A stretch of 64,000 nt of DNA from Antedon mediterranea (GCF_964355755.1 NC_092677.1:875001-939000), one strand, 5' to 3'; positions 1 to 11,215 are shown, counted from the first letter of the stretch. Translations and numbers: made by a program. The notes: generated by a model from the letters alone, not told the origin.

Positions 1-800
1 CATTATGACCCTCTATGCACAAGAGGCAGCGAGTAATCTGTAACTTCAACCCATGTCATTCTCCTGTATAGGAAAAACAATATCTGGTGTCTAAACACAT
101 TTCAATCTTGTTTTTATGTGAGTTAAATTATTATAGATATTGTTCTGAATTTGAATATGCAATGTTGCAATCTCTGTACATAATAATCGTTCAATATCTA
201 CCAGTATTCAAGTAATGTTGAAAATAAAAAGTTACATTTCACAGAAGAAGAAAATACGTTTTGTTTTATACGATTACCAATACTTCATTAGGTCTATACA
301 TAATTTCAGTTGTATAATTGTTTTTTCTATTCTTTTTTTTTCTATCCAGGTCCACATGAAATTACTAATACAGTAATTTACTCATGTGGAAGAATAATCA
401 ATTTATTATCTATGCAAGAGAGGCAGCGAATAATCTGTAACTTCAACCCATGTCATTCTTCTGTATAGGAGAAACAATATCTGGTGAGTAAACACATTTT
501 AATCTTGTTTTTATGTGAGTTATATTATTATAGATATTGTTCTGAATTTGAATATGCAATGTTGCAATCTCTGCACATAATAATCTTTCAATATTTACCG
601 GTATTCAAGTAATGTTAAAAATAAAAAGTTACATTTTACAGAAGAAGAAAATACGTTTTTTTTATACGATTACCAATACTTCATTAGGTATATACATAAT
701 TTCAGTTGCATAGTTGTTTTTTATTTTATTTTTTCTATCTATCCAGGTTCACATTAATTTTCTCATTTGCAAGAATAATCAATTTATTTTCTTTTGGCTT
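1..800 (+). repeat. 3' exon-like cassette array of copy 0 (about 2 units of about 400 bp)
   Basis: Two tandem units are visible, the first entering at the window edge. The second contains a block at 350-483 (134 nt). It is preceded by a pyrimidine-rich tract ending in AG (348-349) and followed by GTGAGTAAAC, a near-consensus splice donor. In the first unit the donor reads GTGTCT and is degenerate. A second pyrimidine-AG lies near 640. The array ends near 805 with another T-rich tract and AG. No open frame of note is present. Confidence 0.65.
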
Positions 801-2502
801 TTAGGTGTTCAATAGAATGGTTTCATCTCTTCAATTATAGGATCCGGATATTTAGGCAGTCATTAATGCAGCTCTTTCATAGCAATTGTCTAAACGCGGC
901 AAATGATTAAATTATTAATTGTATTAATGATTGTTAAAAAATAAGAATCTTCTATAAATAGATTAATAATATGCGTTTAATGAATCCACAACTAACAAAT
1001 TAACATGTATATAATGTAGGAAGTAAAATTACTGATCACCAAATAAACTACTGTATAGTATAAACAGCCTATTATAATTTTTAAAATTGTGTACAATTTG
1101 CAATAACCAATGAAAGCTTATATAAATACATACATTTCATACTTATTATTTGTTTGAAATAAAAGATTATTTTTAACAGTTATGGTGTGATAATATTAGC
1201 TTTATCAGAAATATTTTATCTATTGGAGCAAGCTTTAACACTGGCAACTGAGATAAATGTCAGTAATCCATAAGATCAAATCACAGAGCAGAGGAGACAA
1301 GAAATTGTTATTATTATTATTCACACATGTAACTGGTTGTACTTTAGTACATTATGGTGTTTAGAACTGAAATTACGGGAGAAAACATTGTTTGATGTCA
1401 TCAAAATGAAACATAAAAGTATGTACATTTTCGGAAAATAATTCATTTCAATGAGCATAATTAAATAATATAATATAAATAATAATAATGAAAATTTGGC
1501 ACGTACAACTGAGATGCGTAATATGTTGAAGTGATGAACTATATGCCAAAAAACAAATAAAAATCCTACCTTTCCAATTACTGGCCATAGCATGACATCA
1601 TAGCATGACCTCGCAGCATCCAATAGGAACATTTTTATGACAGCATATTACAGAATACATTGTATATGTTATATAATTTAATTATCTAAATAATTACATT
1701 AATACAAATTTAAAGAATTTTGGGAACGTTAACCTGAGATGCGCTCTATTTTAAACACGATTAATTTTTACGAAAGAGATGAAAATATGACTTTTTAAAT
1801 TCAACTGGCCATATAATGACGTCATGAAATTAGATAGACAAAATTTGTATATGACTTCATATCTACAATTCAACAATTTCCATAAGTTTTAATCACATGG
1901 GTCACTTTGTTAACTCATGTGTGAAGGAAAATTGATTTATCAAGAACATTAAAACGCATTAGCGTGATGCCCTCTATTAAATGGGATTAACTAAATACAA
2001 AATAGAAAAAAAAATCTATTTTTAAAATTCGAGTGGCCATATGATGACGTCAGAACATCCTTTAGGTAAAATTTGTACATTAATTGATATCTACAACTCA
2101 TTCGACGGGGTAACCTGCCATCTTGAGGAGCTAGAAATGAATCAAAATAGCTATATTTTTTGCATAAATTCGTATTATATTACCCTTTCTTTAGCACACG
2201 ATTTCTAAAGTTTAACATGCACGTGCATCGTTAATTTGCAATAAAAATTCATGAAAGTGAAAGAAATCGTGAACGTAGGCCTATGACCAACAAAAATCAA
2301 TTGCAAAACACATTTTTCTACGCTTTGTACAAGCTGTGTGCACAAGTGCGTGCGCAAAACACAAACAAATTAGACAATTTTGAAATGCTCAAAGTGACCT
2401 GAAATGTACGCAAATTAAATAGAAATTAATTTGGCGCATTTTTAAAATTCACTCGTACTCAAAAAAAAATAAATAAATAAATATAATAAACAAATTTGAT
2501 TT
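801..2502 (+). other. Non-coding tail of copy 0
   Basis: No credible gene is present; the only open frame above 100 codons (1321-1632, minus) has no recognisable motif. The stretch holds several decayed copies of a block that begins with GATGCGCTCTATT or a near variant and continues into a motif around GATGACGTCA, for example near 1738-1830 and 1962-2050. The same block order occurs inside every short unit of the arrays, so the tail and the short units share ancestry. It ends with TA-rich simple sequence just before 2503. Confidence 0.6.
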
Positions 2503-3820
2503 AGGTTTTCCGCAGCGCAAACGCCACGTGCACGTCATACGTTAGAATATTGCACTCAGAAAAAACGATTATGCCATTGAAAAAATGTTAGTGCGCTCTC
2601 TATTTTGCGTCACGTCTAAGTATATACAGTATACACTATACTGTATACGTACTACATACAGTGAAGGATAGGTGAAAATAAGTGACCACAGTTTTTAACG
2701 CTTTTGAACATGATGACGTCATCACAACTTTAAAAATGGTGAATCATGCGAAAGATAATTGATTGACCTAGACAAAATAAAAAAATTGAGGGAAATGGAA
2801 TACGGATAAGTGGAGATGCGCTCTATTAAATGTGATGAGCTATGCGAAAGAAACAAAAATCCTATATTTTATATTCGAGTGGCCATACAATGACGTCACA
2901 ATGTCCGGTTAGCGATATTCATGGATGATTTCATATCTACAACTCATCTACTTCCAGAATCGGTAATTTAAAAAAAGTTCACCACGTAGTTTATAATCTA
3001 TGACTTTTTTAAAAAAGGCATAATTTTCACGAATTTTTGAACTTTTTCATCAATAACGCGCGCAAATTTTTCAATTCTACGTGCTCGTATGACGTGATTT
3101 TAAGTCGAAATTGTTTGAAAGTTAGTAAATCTACTAAAAAATGACAGGAAAAACAAAAATCAAGCCAAAAAATAGTGTTTTTGCGCTACGTACGCACGCG
3201 CGCGTAAAAAAATTGCGCACGTGTGGGAATTTTTGAAATGCTCAAAATGACATGAAACGCGTAGAAAGTTGATTAGAAATTGATTTTTCGCATTTTGAAA
3301 TTCTAAACGCGCGTGCGCGCGTAACTTTCTGCGCAACCTGCCATTTTTAATCCATAGAAAGTTTGCGATTAATATGACTTAAATTTTCACCAAGTTTCAA
3401 TACAAAATTACTTTTGGTTTTTAATCTATGATCAATCATTGAAATTCATAAAATCGCGCGTAACTTACGCTGCGCAACTCGGACTGGACCCAAAACCTTA
3501 TTACGACATCTTCTGATAGAGGTCAATCTTCTGATAAAGTTATACAATGTTATGTTAAGAAGATTTTGAGATACACGCGCAACAAAATTCTGGGAAAGAA
3601 AGAAGAAAAAAGAAAAAAAAGAAAAAAAAAAAAAAGATCCTGACAATAACAAGGGGTTATCCGCCAAAGTGCGGATAACCAAAAAAAAAGAGAAAAAGAA
3701 AAATAAAAAAAAGATCCTGACAATAACAAGGGGTTATCCGCCAAGTGCGGATAACCAAAAAAAAAAAAAAAAAAAAAGATCGTGACAATAACAAGGGGTT
3801 ATCCGCCAAGTGCGGATAAC

Positions 3821-3856
<36 letters not shown>

Positions 3857-4061
3857 TCCTGACAATAACAAGAGGTTATCCGCCAAGTGCGGATAACCAA
3901 TTATCCGCCAAGTGCGGATAACCAAAAAGATCCTGACAGTAACAAGGGGTTATCCGCCAAGTGCGGATAACCAAAAAAAGATCCTGACAATAACAAGAGG
4001 TTATCCGCCAAGTGCGGATAACCAAAAAACTAGATTTGAACTCGTCACTACGTACGAGTTA
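2503..4061 (+). mobile_element. 3' terminal module of copy 0
   Basis: This is a full-length homologue of the short array units, but it is joined without a hairpin junction to the copy 0 tail. Its left edge reads GGTTTTCCGC where free-standing units read GGTTATCCGC. The module contains the CRE-like, CpG-rich and palindromic elements of the family. It ends with an unusually long cluster of subterminal hairpins and then the terminal hairpin before 4062. I interpret it as the 3' end of the autonomous element, from which the short units derive. Confidence 0.65.
3655..4023 (+). repeat. Cluster of seven subterminal hairpins with poly-A spacers
   Basis: Hairpins with arms GGTTATCCGC and GCGGATAACC around a CAAGT loop lie at 3655-3680 (loop one base longer), 3732-3756, 3797-3821, 3874-3898, 3948-3972 and 3999-4023. 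A clipped copy lies near 3901-3923. Most are preceded by an A-tract and the spacer GATCCTGACAATAACAAG. The right arm is the exact reverse complement of the left end of each unit. The number of copies varies between units from zero to seven. Confidence 0.9.
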
Positions 4062-5333
4062 GGTTATCCGCAGCGCAAAGGCCACGTGCACGTCATACGT
4101 TAGAATATTGCGCGCAGAAAAACGATTATGCCATTTAAAAAATGTTAGTGCGCTCTCAATTTTGCGTCACGTCTGAGTATATACGGTATACACTATAACT
4201 GTATACGTACTACATACAGTGCAGAATAGGTGAAAATAAGTGACCAAAGTTATTAACGCTTTTGAACATGATGACGTCATAACAATTTTAAAAATGGTGA
4301 ATCAATCGAAAGATAATTGATTGACCTAGGCAATATATAAAAATGGGGGAAAATGGAATACGGATAAGTGGAGATGCGCTCTATTAAATGTGACGAGCTA
4401 TGACGAAAGAGACAAAAATCCTATGTTTTATATTCGAGTGGCCAAATGATGACGTCACAATGTCCGGTTAGCCATATTGATGCATGATTCGATATCTGCA
4501 ACTCATCTACTACCAGAATATGTAATTATAAAAAAGTTCACCACGTAGTTTAGAATCTATGACAGTTTAAAAAAAGGCATAATTTTGTCAAATTTTTGAA
4601 CTTTTTCATCAAAAATGCGCGCAAATTGTTTCATTCTACGTGCTCGTATGACGTGATTTTAAGTCTAAATTGATTTAAAATTGATAAATTTACTAGAAAA
4701 GGCTGAAAAAACAAAAATCAAGCAAAAAAATGATGTTTTTGCTCTACGTGTGCACGCGCGCGTAAAAAATTTGCGCACGGGTGGGAATTTTTGAAATGCT
4801 CAAAATGACATGAAACGCGTAGAAAGTTGATTAGAAATTGATTTTTCGCATTTTAAAATTTCAAACGCGCGTGCGCGCGTAACTTTTTGTGAAACATGCC
4901 ATTTTTAATCCATAGAAAATTTGCGCATGATATCACTTAAATTTTCACAAAGTTTCAATACAAAACAACTTTTAGTTTTTATTCTGTGATCAATCATTGA
5001 AATTCATAAAATCGCGCGTAACTTACGCTGCGCAACTCCAAAATCGTCCAAAAGCTTGGCTGCACATCTACAGCGATAGGTCAACCTTATGACAAAGTTA
5101 TACAATCTTATGTTGGCCACAAGATAGAGATATGCTGCGAACAAAAATCGTGGAAAGAAAGAAGAACATAGAAAAAAAAAGATCCTGACAATAACAAGAG
5201 GTTATCCGCCAAGTGCGGATAACCAAAAAAAAAAAAAAAAAAAAAAAGATCCTGACAATAACAAGGGGTTATCCGCCAAGTGCGGATAACCAAAAAAAAA
5301 ACTAGACTTGAACTCGTCACTACGGACGAGTTA
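4062..5333 (+). mobile_element. Non-autonomous Helentron unit A1, two subterminal hairpins
   Basis: The unit starts with GGTTATCCGC directly after the terminal hairpin of copy 0; that hairpin has a CTACGT variant in its loop region. Subterminal hairpins lie at 5200-5224 and 5267-5291, separated by a long A-tract. There is no coding capacity. Confidence 0.75.
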
Positions 5334-6017
5334 GGTTATCCGCAGCGCAAAGGCCACGTGCACGTCATACGTTGGAATATTGCGCGCAGACAAACGATTA
5401 AGGCATTGAAACAATTTCAGTGTGCTCTCTATTTTTCGTCACGTCTAAGTATATACGGTATAACACTATATATTGTATACCTAATACATACAGTGCAGAA
5501 TAGGTAAAAATAAGTGACCAAAGTTATTGACGCTTTTGAACATGATGACGTCATCACAATTTTTCAAATGGTGAATCGTGCGAAAGATAATTGATTGACC
5601 TAGACAACATAACAAAATGGGGGGAAATGGAATACGGATAAGTGGAGATGCGCTCTAGTAAATGTGATGAGCTATGCGAAAGAGACAAAAATCCTAAATT
5701 TTATATTCCAGTGGCCATGCGATGACGTCACAATGTCCGGTTAGCCATATGGATGCATGATTTGATATCTGCAACTCATCTACATTCAGAATATGTAATT
5801 TTAAAAAAGTTCACCACGTAGTTTAGAATCTATGACTGTTTAAAAAAAGGCATAATTTTGACAAATTTTTGAACTTTTTCATCAAAAATGCGCGTAAATT
5901 GTTTAATTCTACGTGCTCGTATGACGTGATTTTAAGTTGAAATTGTTTGAAAGTTGGTAAATTTGCTAAAAAAGACAGGAAAAACAAAAATCAAGCAAAA
6001 AAATGATGTTTTTGCGC

Positions 6018-6037
6018 TACGTGCGCACGCGCGCGTA
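6018..6037. other. Alternating purine-pyrimidine tract, potential Z-DNA (example)
   Basis: Twenty consecutive bases alternate strictly between pyrimidine and purine and are mostly CG and CA/TG steps. A second tract of the same type lies about 100 bp downstream (6118-6136). Both recur in nearly every unit of the two arrays. Z-DNA formation is inferred from composition only. Confidence 0.5.
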
Positions 6038-6288
6038 AAAAAATTGCGCACGCGTGGGAATTTTTCAAATGCTCTAAATGACCTGAAACGCGTAGAAAGT
6101 TGATTAGAAATTGAATTTTCGCATTTTGAAATTTTAAGCGCGCGTGCACGCGTAACTTTTTGTAAAACATGCCTTTTTTAATCCAAAGAAAGTTTGCGCA
6201 TGATATGACTTAAATTTTCACCAAGTTTCAATAGAAAATGACTTTTCATTTTTAATCTATGATCAATCATTGAAATTCATAAAATCGC

Positions 6289-6301
6289 GCGTAACTTACG
6301 C
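6289..6301. promoter_or_regulatory. Conserved 13-nt palindrome GCGTAACTTACGC (example)
   Basis: Six-base arms flank a single central C. The motif, with its flanks, sits about 190 bp before the end of nearly every unit. It is kept in the strongly diverged unit at 42496-44082, where most other sequence has drifted. It could be a protein-binding site, possibly for the Rep protein; this is inference. Confidence 0.4.
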
Positions 6302-6478
6302 TGCGCGACTCAAAATTTTAAAAAAAAAGTTTCTTGCACATCTACAGCTACAGAGCAATCTTTTGACAAAGTTATACAATCATATGTTGGCCAGAATTAG
6401 AGATACGCTGCGAACAAAAATCGTGGAAAGAAAGAAGAACATAGAACTAGATTTGAACTCGTCACTGCGGACGAGTTA

Positions 6479-7629
6479 GGTTATCCGCAGTCCTAAAGCC
6501 ACGTGCACGTCATACGTTGGAATATTGCGCGCAGAAAAACGATTATGCCATTGAAAAAATGTGAGTGCGCTCTCTATTTTGTGTCACGTCAAAGTGTATA
6601 CGGTATACACTATATACCGTATACGTACTACATACAGTTCAGAATAGGTGAAAATAAGTGACCAAAGTTATTGACGCTTTTGCACATGATGACGTCATAA
6701 CAATTTTTAAAATGGTGAATCATGCGAAAGATAATTGATTGACATAGACAATATAAAGAAATGGAGGGCAATGGAATACGGATAAGTGAAGATGCGCTCT
6801 ATTAAATGTGATGAGCTATACGAAAGAGAAAAAAATCCTATATTTTATATTCGAGTGGCCATACGATGACGTCACAATGTCCTGATAGCCATATTGATAC
6901 ATGATTCGATATCTACAACTCATCTACTACCAGAATATGTAATTATAAAAAAGTTTACCACGTAATTTAGAATCTATGACTGTTTAAAAAAAGGCATAAT
7001 TTTGACAAATTTTTGGACTTTTTCATCAAAATTGCGCGCAAATTGTTTAATTCTACGTGCTCGTATGACGAGATTTATAAGGCAAAATTGATTGAAAATT
7101 GGTAAATTTATTATAAAAGACAGGAAAAACAAAAATCAAGCAAAAAAATGAGGTTTTTGCGCTACGTGCGCACGCGCGCGTAAAAAAATTGCGCACGCGT
7201 GGGAATTTTTGAAATGCTCAAAATGACATGAAACGCGTAGAAAGTTGATTAGAAATTGATTTTTCGCATTTTGAAATTTTAAAAGCGCGTGCGCGCGTAA
7301 TTTTTTTAAAACATGCCATTTTTAATCCATAGAAAGTTTGCGCATGATATGACTTAAATTTTCACCAAGTTTCAATAGAAAATGACTTTTGGTTTTTAAT
7401 CTATGATCAATCATTGAAATTCATAAAATCGCGCGTAACTTACGCTGCGCGACTCAAAATTCATAAAAAAAGTTTCTTGCACATCTACAGCTACAGGGCA
7501 ATCTTATGACAAAGTTACACAATCTTATGTTAACCAGAAGATAGAGATATGCTGCGAACAAAATTCGTGGAAAGAAAGAAGAATATCGAAAAAAAAACTA
7601 GATTTGAACTCGTCACTGCGGACGAGTTA
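6479..7629 (+). mobile_element. Non-autonomous Helentron unit A3, no subterminal hairpin
   Basis: This unit lies immediately before autonomous copy 1. It carries a perfect 12-bp inverted repeat at 6596-6607 and 6613-6624 (arms GTATACGGTATA and TATACCGTATAC), which is imperfect in most other units. Its terminal hairpin has the CTGCGG loop variant, which is also found directly before copy 2. Confidence 0.75.
6596..6624. repeat. Perfect 12-bp inverted repeat with 5-nt spacer
   Basis: Arms GTATACGGTATA and TATACCGTATAC surround CACTA. The homologous place in other units is usually a weaker inverted repeat. It lies about 120 bp from the left end of the unit. Confidence 0.7.
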
Positions 7630-8612
7630 GGTTATCCGCGAAAACGCAACGTCTAATAATATACACGTAGAATACATATAATAGGTCTGACGTGAAAACT
7701 AATTTTCGTTATTCGTTAAATATTGGTAATTTTGGCGAGGATTGCATGCCATACTGTAGGTGAACCGAATTTCGAGAAAATTCGACAACGTGTTGTGTTG
7801 TGGTATGTCGTTGGTAAACTCCATGTTGGTTTTTAAGAGTCGCTCTCTGATAATATTGTTACAAATACCATTTTATATCGTCGAACTTCAACGATTAAAT
7901 AAATAAATAACAAACTCAAGTTTGTTGAGAATTGATATACTATAAGAAATAGGTAAGAAATTATGTGGATTGTTTGATTTGTAGTTGTTTTGTAATTGCT
8001 ACTTACTAACGATACCCTAGCCTACTATAGATATACGGAAGGATGTCAGACTTTCAGAGACGGCCGGCAAACGTCGTGACGTTTTTCAGCCCGATGGCTT
8101 TCGTAGCAGCACGACAATCGTGTATGGCCATGTGTATGTTAAATACGGTCCCGGTAAATACGAACAAATATGTCTGCTACATTCATAGTGTACCTAGGCC
8201 TAGCCTGTACAAGAATACTTGCTGTTTTTAGTAGGACTAAACGGCGCTAGTTCCCTTTTGCACCTGGCTTATATTATATTAACTCTAGCTTAATTTTTAG
8301 TTGTATAAATTCTTAAAGAGAAGAAACAATGACTCGTTCTTCTTACAATAGCATGTTGTCTAGGCTTACTCCAGTAGTCCTAGTAGTAGTGACGTAGGTC
8401 AGCGCAGTTCCCTTTCGCACCTGTCATTGTTACAAATATTGTGGATGTTTTGATCACAATTTGTATTGATATTTATAATAATAATATATTTTTGTCTTGT
8501 AGCTGTTGGAAGAGATACACAATTGTTTCTACTTTAGTATCTCTAGAATATTGTAAGTAGTGTATATTAAATAAATAGTTTGTAGAGATGATTAATGGTT
8601 TCATGATTGGGA
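7630..8612 (+). promoter_or_regulatory. 5' leader of copy 1, probable promoter region
   Basis: This non-repetitive 1-kb segment lies between the left end and the first cassette and is present in copy 2 with the same spacing. I see no convincing TATA box. A candidate exon at 8503-8552 is bounded by TTGTCTTGTAG and GTAAGTAG. Two related short segments, near 8240 and 8400, share TTCCCTTT-GCACCTG. That transcription starts here is inferred from position only. Confidence 0.35.
8043..8231 (+). CDS. Small ORF of 62 codons in the leader, doubtful
   Basis: The reading frame opens with ATG and runs 62 codons with no recognised domain, signal peptide or membrane segment. It is rich in Met, Ala and Cys and slightly GC-richer than its surroundings, which made it look like a captured exon or an upstream ORF. 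The identical frame in copy 2 (49297-49485) is not evidence of selection, because the two copies are almost identical everywhere. I cannot assign a function, and it may well not be translated. Confidence 0.2.
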   Translation: MSDFQRRPANVVTFFSPMAFVAARQSCMAMCMLNTVPVNTNKYVCYIHSVPRPSLYKNTCCF

Positions 8613-11215
8613 GTGAACTGTTGCCTGTTATTTTGTAGGCATTTTCTATTATGAAACATTTACATAATTCAGATTTTATTGTTTGTGAATAAAATAAGTT
8701 ATTTTGAGGAAATTTCTTAATTTTTCAGACATTGATTAAGAAGCTTGTTGATTTGGAAAAAGTGTTAATGTTGTTTATTACCATTATCAATGTTTTTCCT
8801 TGTTTTTTTTAGATTGTAGAAAATATACAGTTTCAGCTACAGCTGTGAGTATCAGTAGATTATTTGTTAAACGGAGAAAACATATTTTCCTTGCTTTGTG
8901 AACTGTTGCCTGTTATTTTGTAGGCATTTTATATTATGAAACATTTAAATAATTCAGATTTTATGGTTTGTGAATAAGATATTAAATGAACGTAGTATTG
9001 AGACAACATGTAGACCCCAATCAGCCGGCCCATACCCAAAGTTATTTTGAGGAAATTTCTTAATTTTTCAGACATTGATTAAGAAGCTTGTTGATTTGGA
9101 AAAAGTGTTAATGTTGTTTATCGCCATTATCAATGTTTTTCCTTGTTTTTTTTAGATTGTAGAAAATTAACAGTTTCAGCTACAGCTGTGAGTATTAGTA
9201 GATTATCTGTTAAATGGAGAAAACATATTTTCCTTACTTTGTGAACTGTTGCTTGCCCTAATCAGCCGGCCCATACCCAAAGTCATTTTGAGGAAATTTC
9301 CTAATTTTTCAGACATTGATTAAGAAGCATGTTGATTTAGCAAAAGGGTTAATGTTGTTTATTGCCATTATCAATGTTTTCCTTGTTGTTTTTAGATTGT
9401 AGAAAATATACAGTGTTAGCTACAGCTGTGAGTATTAGTAGGTTATCTGTTAAATTGAGAAAACATATTTTTCTTACTTTGTGAACAGTTGCCTGTTATT
9501 TTGTAGGCATTTTCTATTATGAAACATTTACAGCATTCAGATTTTATGGTTTGTGAATAAAATAATAAATGAAATTAGCATTGAGACAACATGTAGGCCG
9601 TAACCAGCTGTCTCATACCCAAAGTCATTTTGAGGAATTTCTTAATTTTTCAGACCTCGATTAAGAAGCATGTTGATTTGGAAAAAGTGTTAATGTTGTT
9701 TATTGCCATTATCAATGTTTTTCCTTGTTTTTTTTTTAGATTGTAGAAAATTAACAGTTTCAGCTACAGCTGTGAGTATTAGTAGATTATCTGTTAAACG
9801 GAGAAAACATATTTTCCTTACTTTGTGAACTGTTGCCTGTTATTTTGTAGGCATTTTATATTATGAAACATTTACATAATTCAGATTTTATGGTTTGTGA
9901 ATAAGATATTAAATGAAATTAGTATTGAGACAACATGTAGACCCCAATCAGCCGGCCCATACCCAAAGTTGTTTTGAGAAAATTTCTTAATTTTTCAGAC
10001 ATTGATTAGAAGCATGTTGATTTAGCAAAAGGGTTAATGTTGTTTATTGCCATTATCAATGTTTTTTCTTGTTGTTTTTAGATTATAGAAAATATACAGT
10101 GTTAGCTATAGCTGTGAGTATTAGTAGATTATCTGTTAAACGGAGAAAACATATTTTCCTTACTTTGTGAACAGTTGCCTGTTATTTTGTAGGCATTTTC
10201 TATTATGAAACATTTACATAATTCAGATTTTATGGTTTGTGAATAAGATATTAAATGAAATTAGTTTTGAGACAACATGTAGACCCCAATCATCTGGCCC
10301 ATATCCAAAGTTATTTTGAGGAAATTTCTTAATTTTTCAGACATTGATTAAGAAGCATGTTGATTTAACAAAAGGGTTAATGTTGTTTTTTTGCCATTAT
10401 CAATGTTTTTCCTTGTTGTTTTTAGATTGTAGAAAATATACAGTGTTAGCTACAGCTGTGAGTATCAGTAGGTTATCTGTTAAACGGAGAAAACATATTT
10501 TCCTTACTTTGTGAACAGTTGCCTGTTATTTTGTAGGCATTTTCTATTATGTAACATTTACATAATTCAGATTTTATGGTTTGTGAATAAAATATTAAAT
10601 GAAATTAGCATTAAGACAACATGTAGGCCTAACCAGCTGTCTCATACCCAAAGTCATTTTAAGGAATTTCTTAATTTTTCAGACATTGATTAAAAAGCAT
10701 GTTGATTTGGAAAAAGTGTTAATGTTGTTTATTGCCAATTATTAATGTTTTTCCTTGTTTTTTTTTTTAGATTGTAGAACATATACAGTGTCAGCTACAG
10801 CTGTGAGTATTAGTAGATTATCTGTTAAACGGATAAAACATATTTTCTTTACTTTGTGAACCGTTGCCTGTTATTTTGTAGGCATGTTCTATTATGAAAC
10901 ATTTACATAATTCAGATTTTATGGTTTGTGAATAAAATATTAAATGAAATTAGCATTGAGACAACATGTAGGCCCTAACCAGCTGTCTAATACCCAAATT
11001 CATTTTGAGAAAATTTCTTAATTTTTCAGACATTGATTAAGAAGCATGTTGATTTTGAAAAAGTGTTAATGTTGTTTATTGCCATTATTAATGATTTTCC
11101 TTTTATTTTTTAGATTGTAGTTGTACAGAAAATATACAGTGCCAGTTACAGCTGTGAGTATTAGAAAATTATCTGTAAAACGGAAAAAACATATTTTCCT
11201 TACTTTATGCCCTCC
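8613..11215 (+). repeat. Leader cassette array of copy 1: 8 exon-like units of about 343 bp
   Basis: Units begin near GTGAAC-TGTTGCCTG and recur at about 8613, 8900, 9241, 9481, 9827, 10168, 10512 and 10857. Most are 341-346 bp long; the first is shorter and the 9241 unit lacks about 100 bp. Each holds a T-rich tract ending in TTTAG, then a block starting ATTGTAG (ATTATAG in the fifth) and ending CTACAGCT or a close variant, then GTGAGTAT. The blocks lie at 8813-8844, 9156-9187, 9396-9427, 9740-9771, 10082-10113, 10426-10457, 10771-10802 and 11114-11153. Seven are exactly 32 nt and the last is 40. They look like micro-exons between consensus splice sites; nearly all contain an in-frame-capable TAG, so they would be non-coding. 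Confidence 0.8.

Larger units (their letters stand above)
1..4061 (+). mobile_element. Helentron copy 0, 3' tail only
   Basis: This stretch is collinear with the part of copy 1 that follows its ORF (22432-26972): the same exon-like repeats, the same long non-coding tail and the same 3' terminal module, ending at the hairpin junction at 4061/4062. The coding part lies outside the window to the left. Compared with copy 1 there are many substitutions and several indels, for example one instead of two copies of an 80-bp repeat near 1273. Copy 0 is therefore clearly older, or belongs to a different sublineage, than the nearly identical copies 1 and 2. Confidence 0.8.
5334..6478 (+). mobile_element. 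Non-autonomous Helentron unit A2, no subterminal hairpin
   Basis: This is a clean example of the short 1.15-kb class: the poly-A and GCGGATAACC module is absent and the body runs straight into the ACTAGATTTG that precedes the terminal hairpin. CRE palindromes (TGACGTCA) lie at 5546-5553 and 5723-5730. No coding capacity. Confidence 0.75.

Noticed and set aside
3655-4023. CRISPR-like array of regularly spaced palindromic repeats
   Set aside because: Spacers are A-tracts plus a constant sequence, not unique, and the context is a eukaryotic transposon.
3446-5320. Short Phe-rich open frames, mostly on the minus strand, repeated throughout both arrays
   Set aside because: They arise from A-tracts read on the opposite strand plus the fixed hairpin sequence; lengths follow the A-tract, and no protein feature is present.
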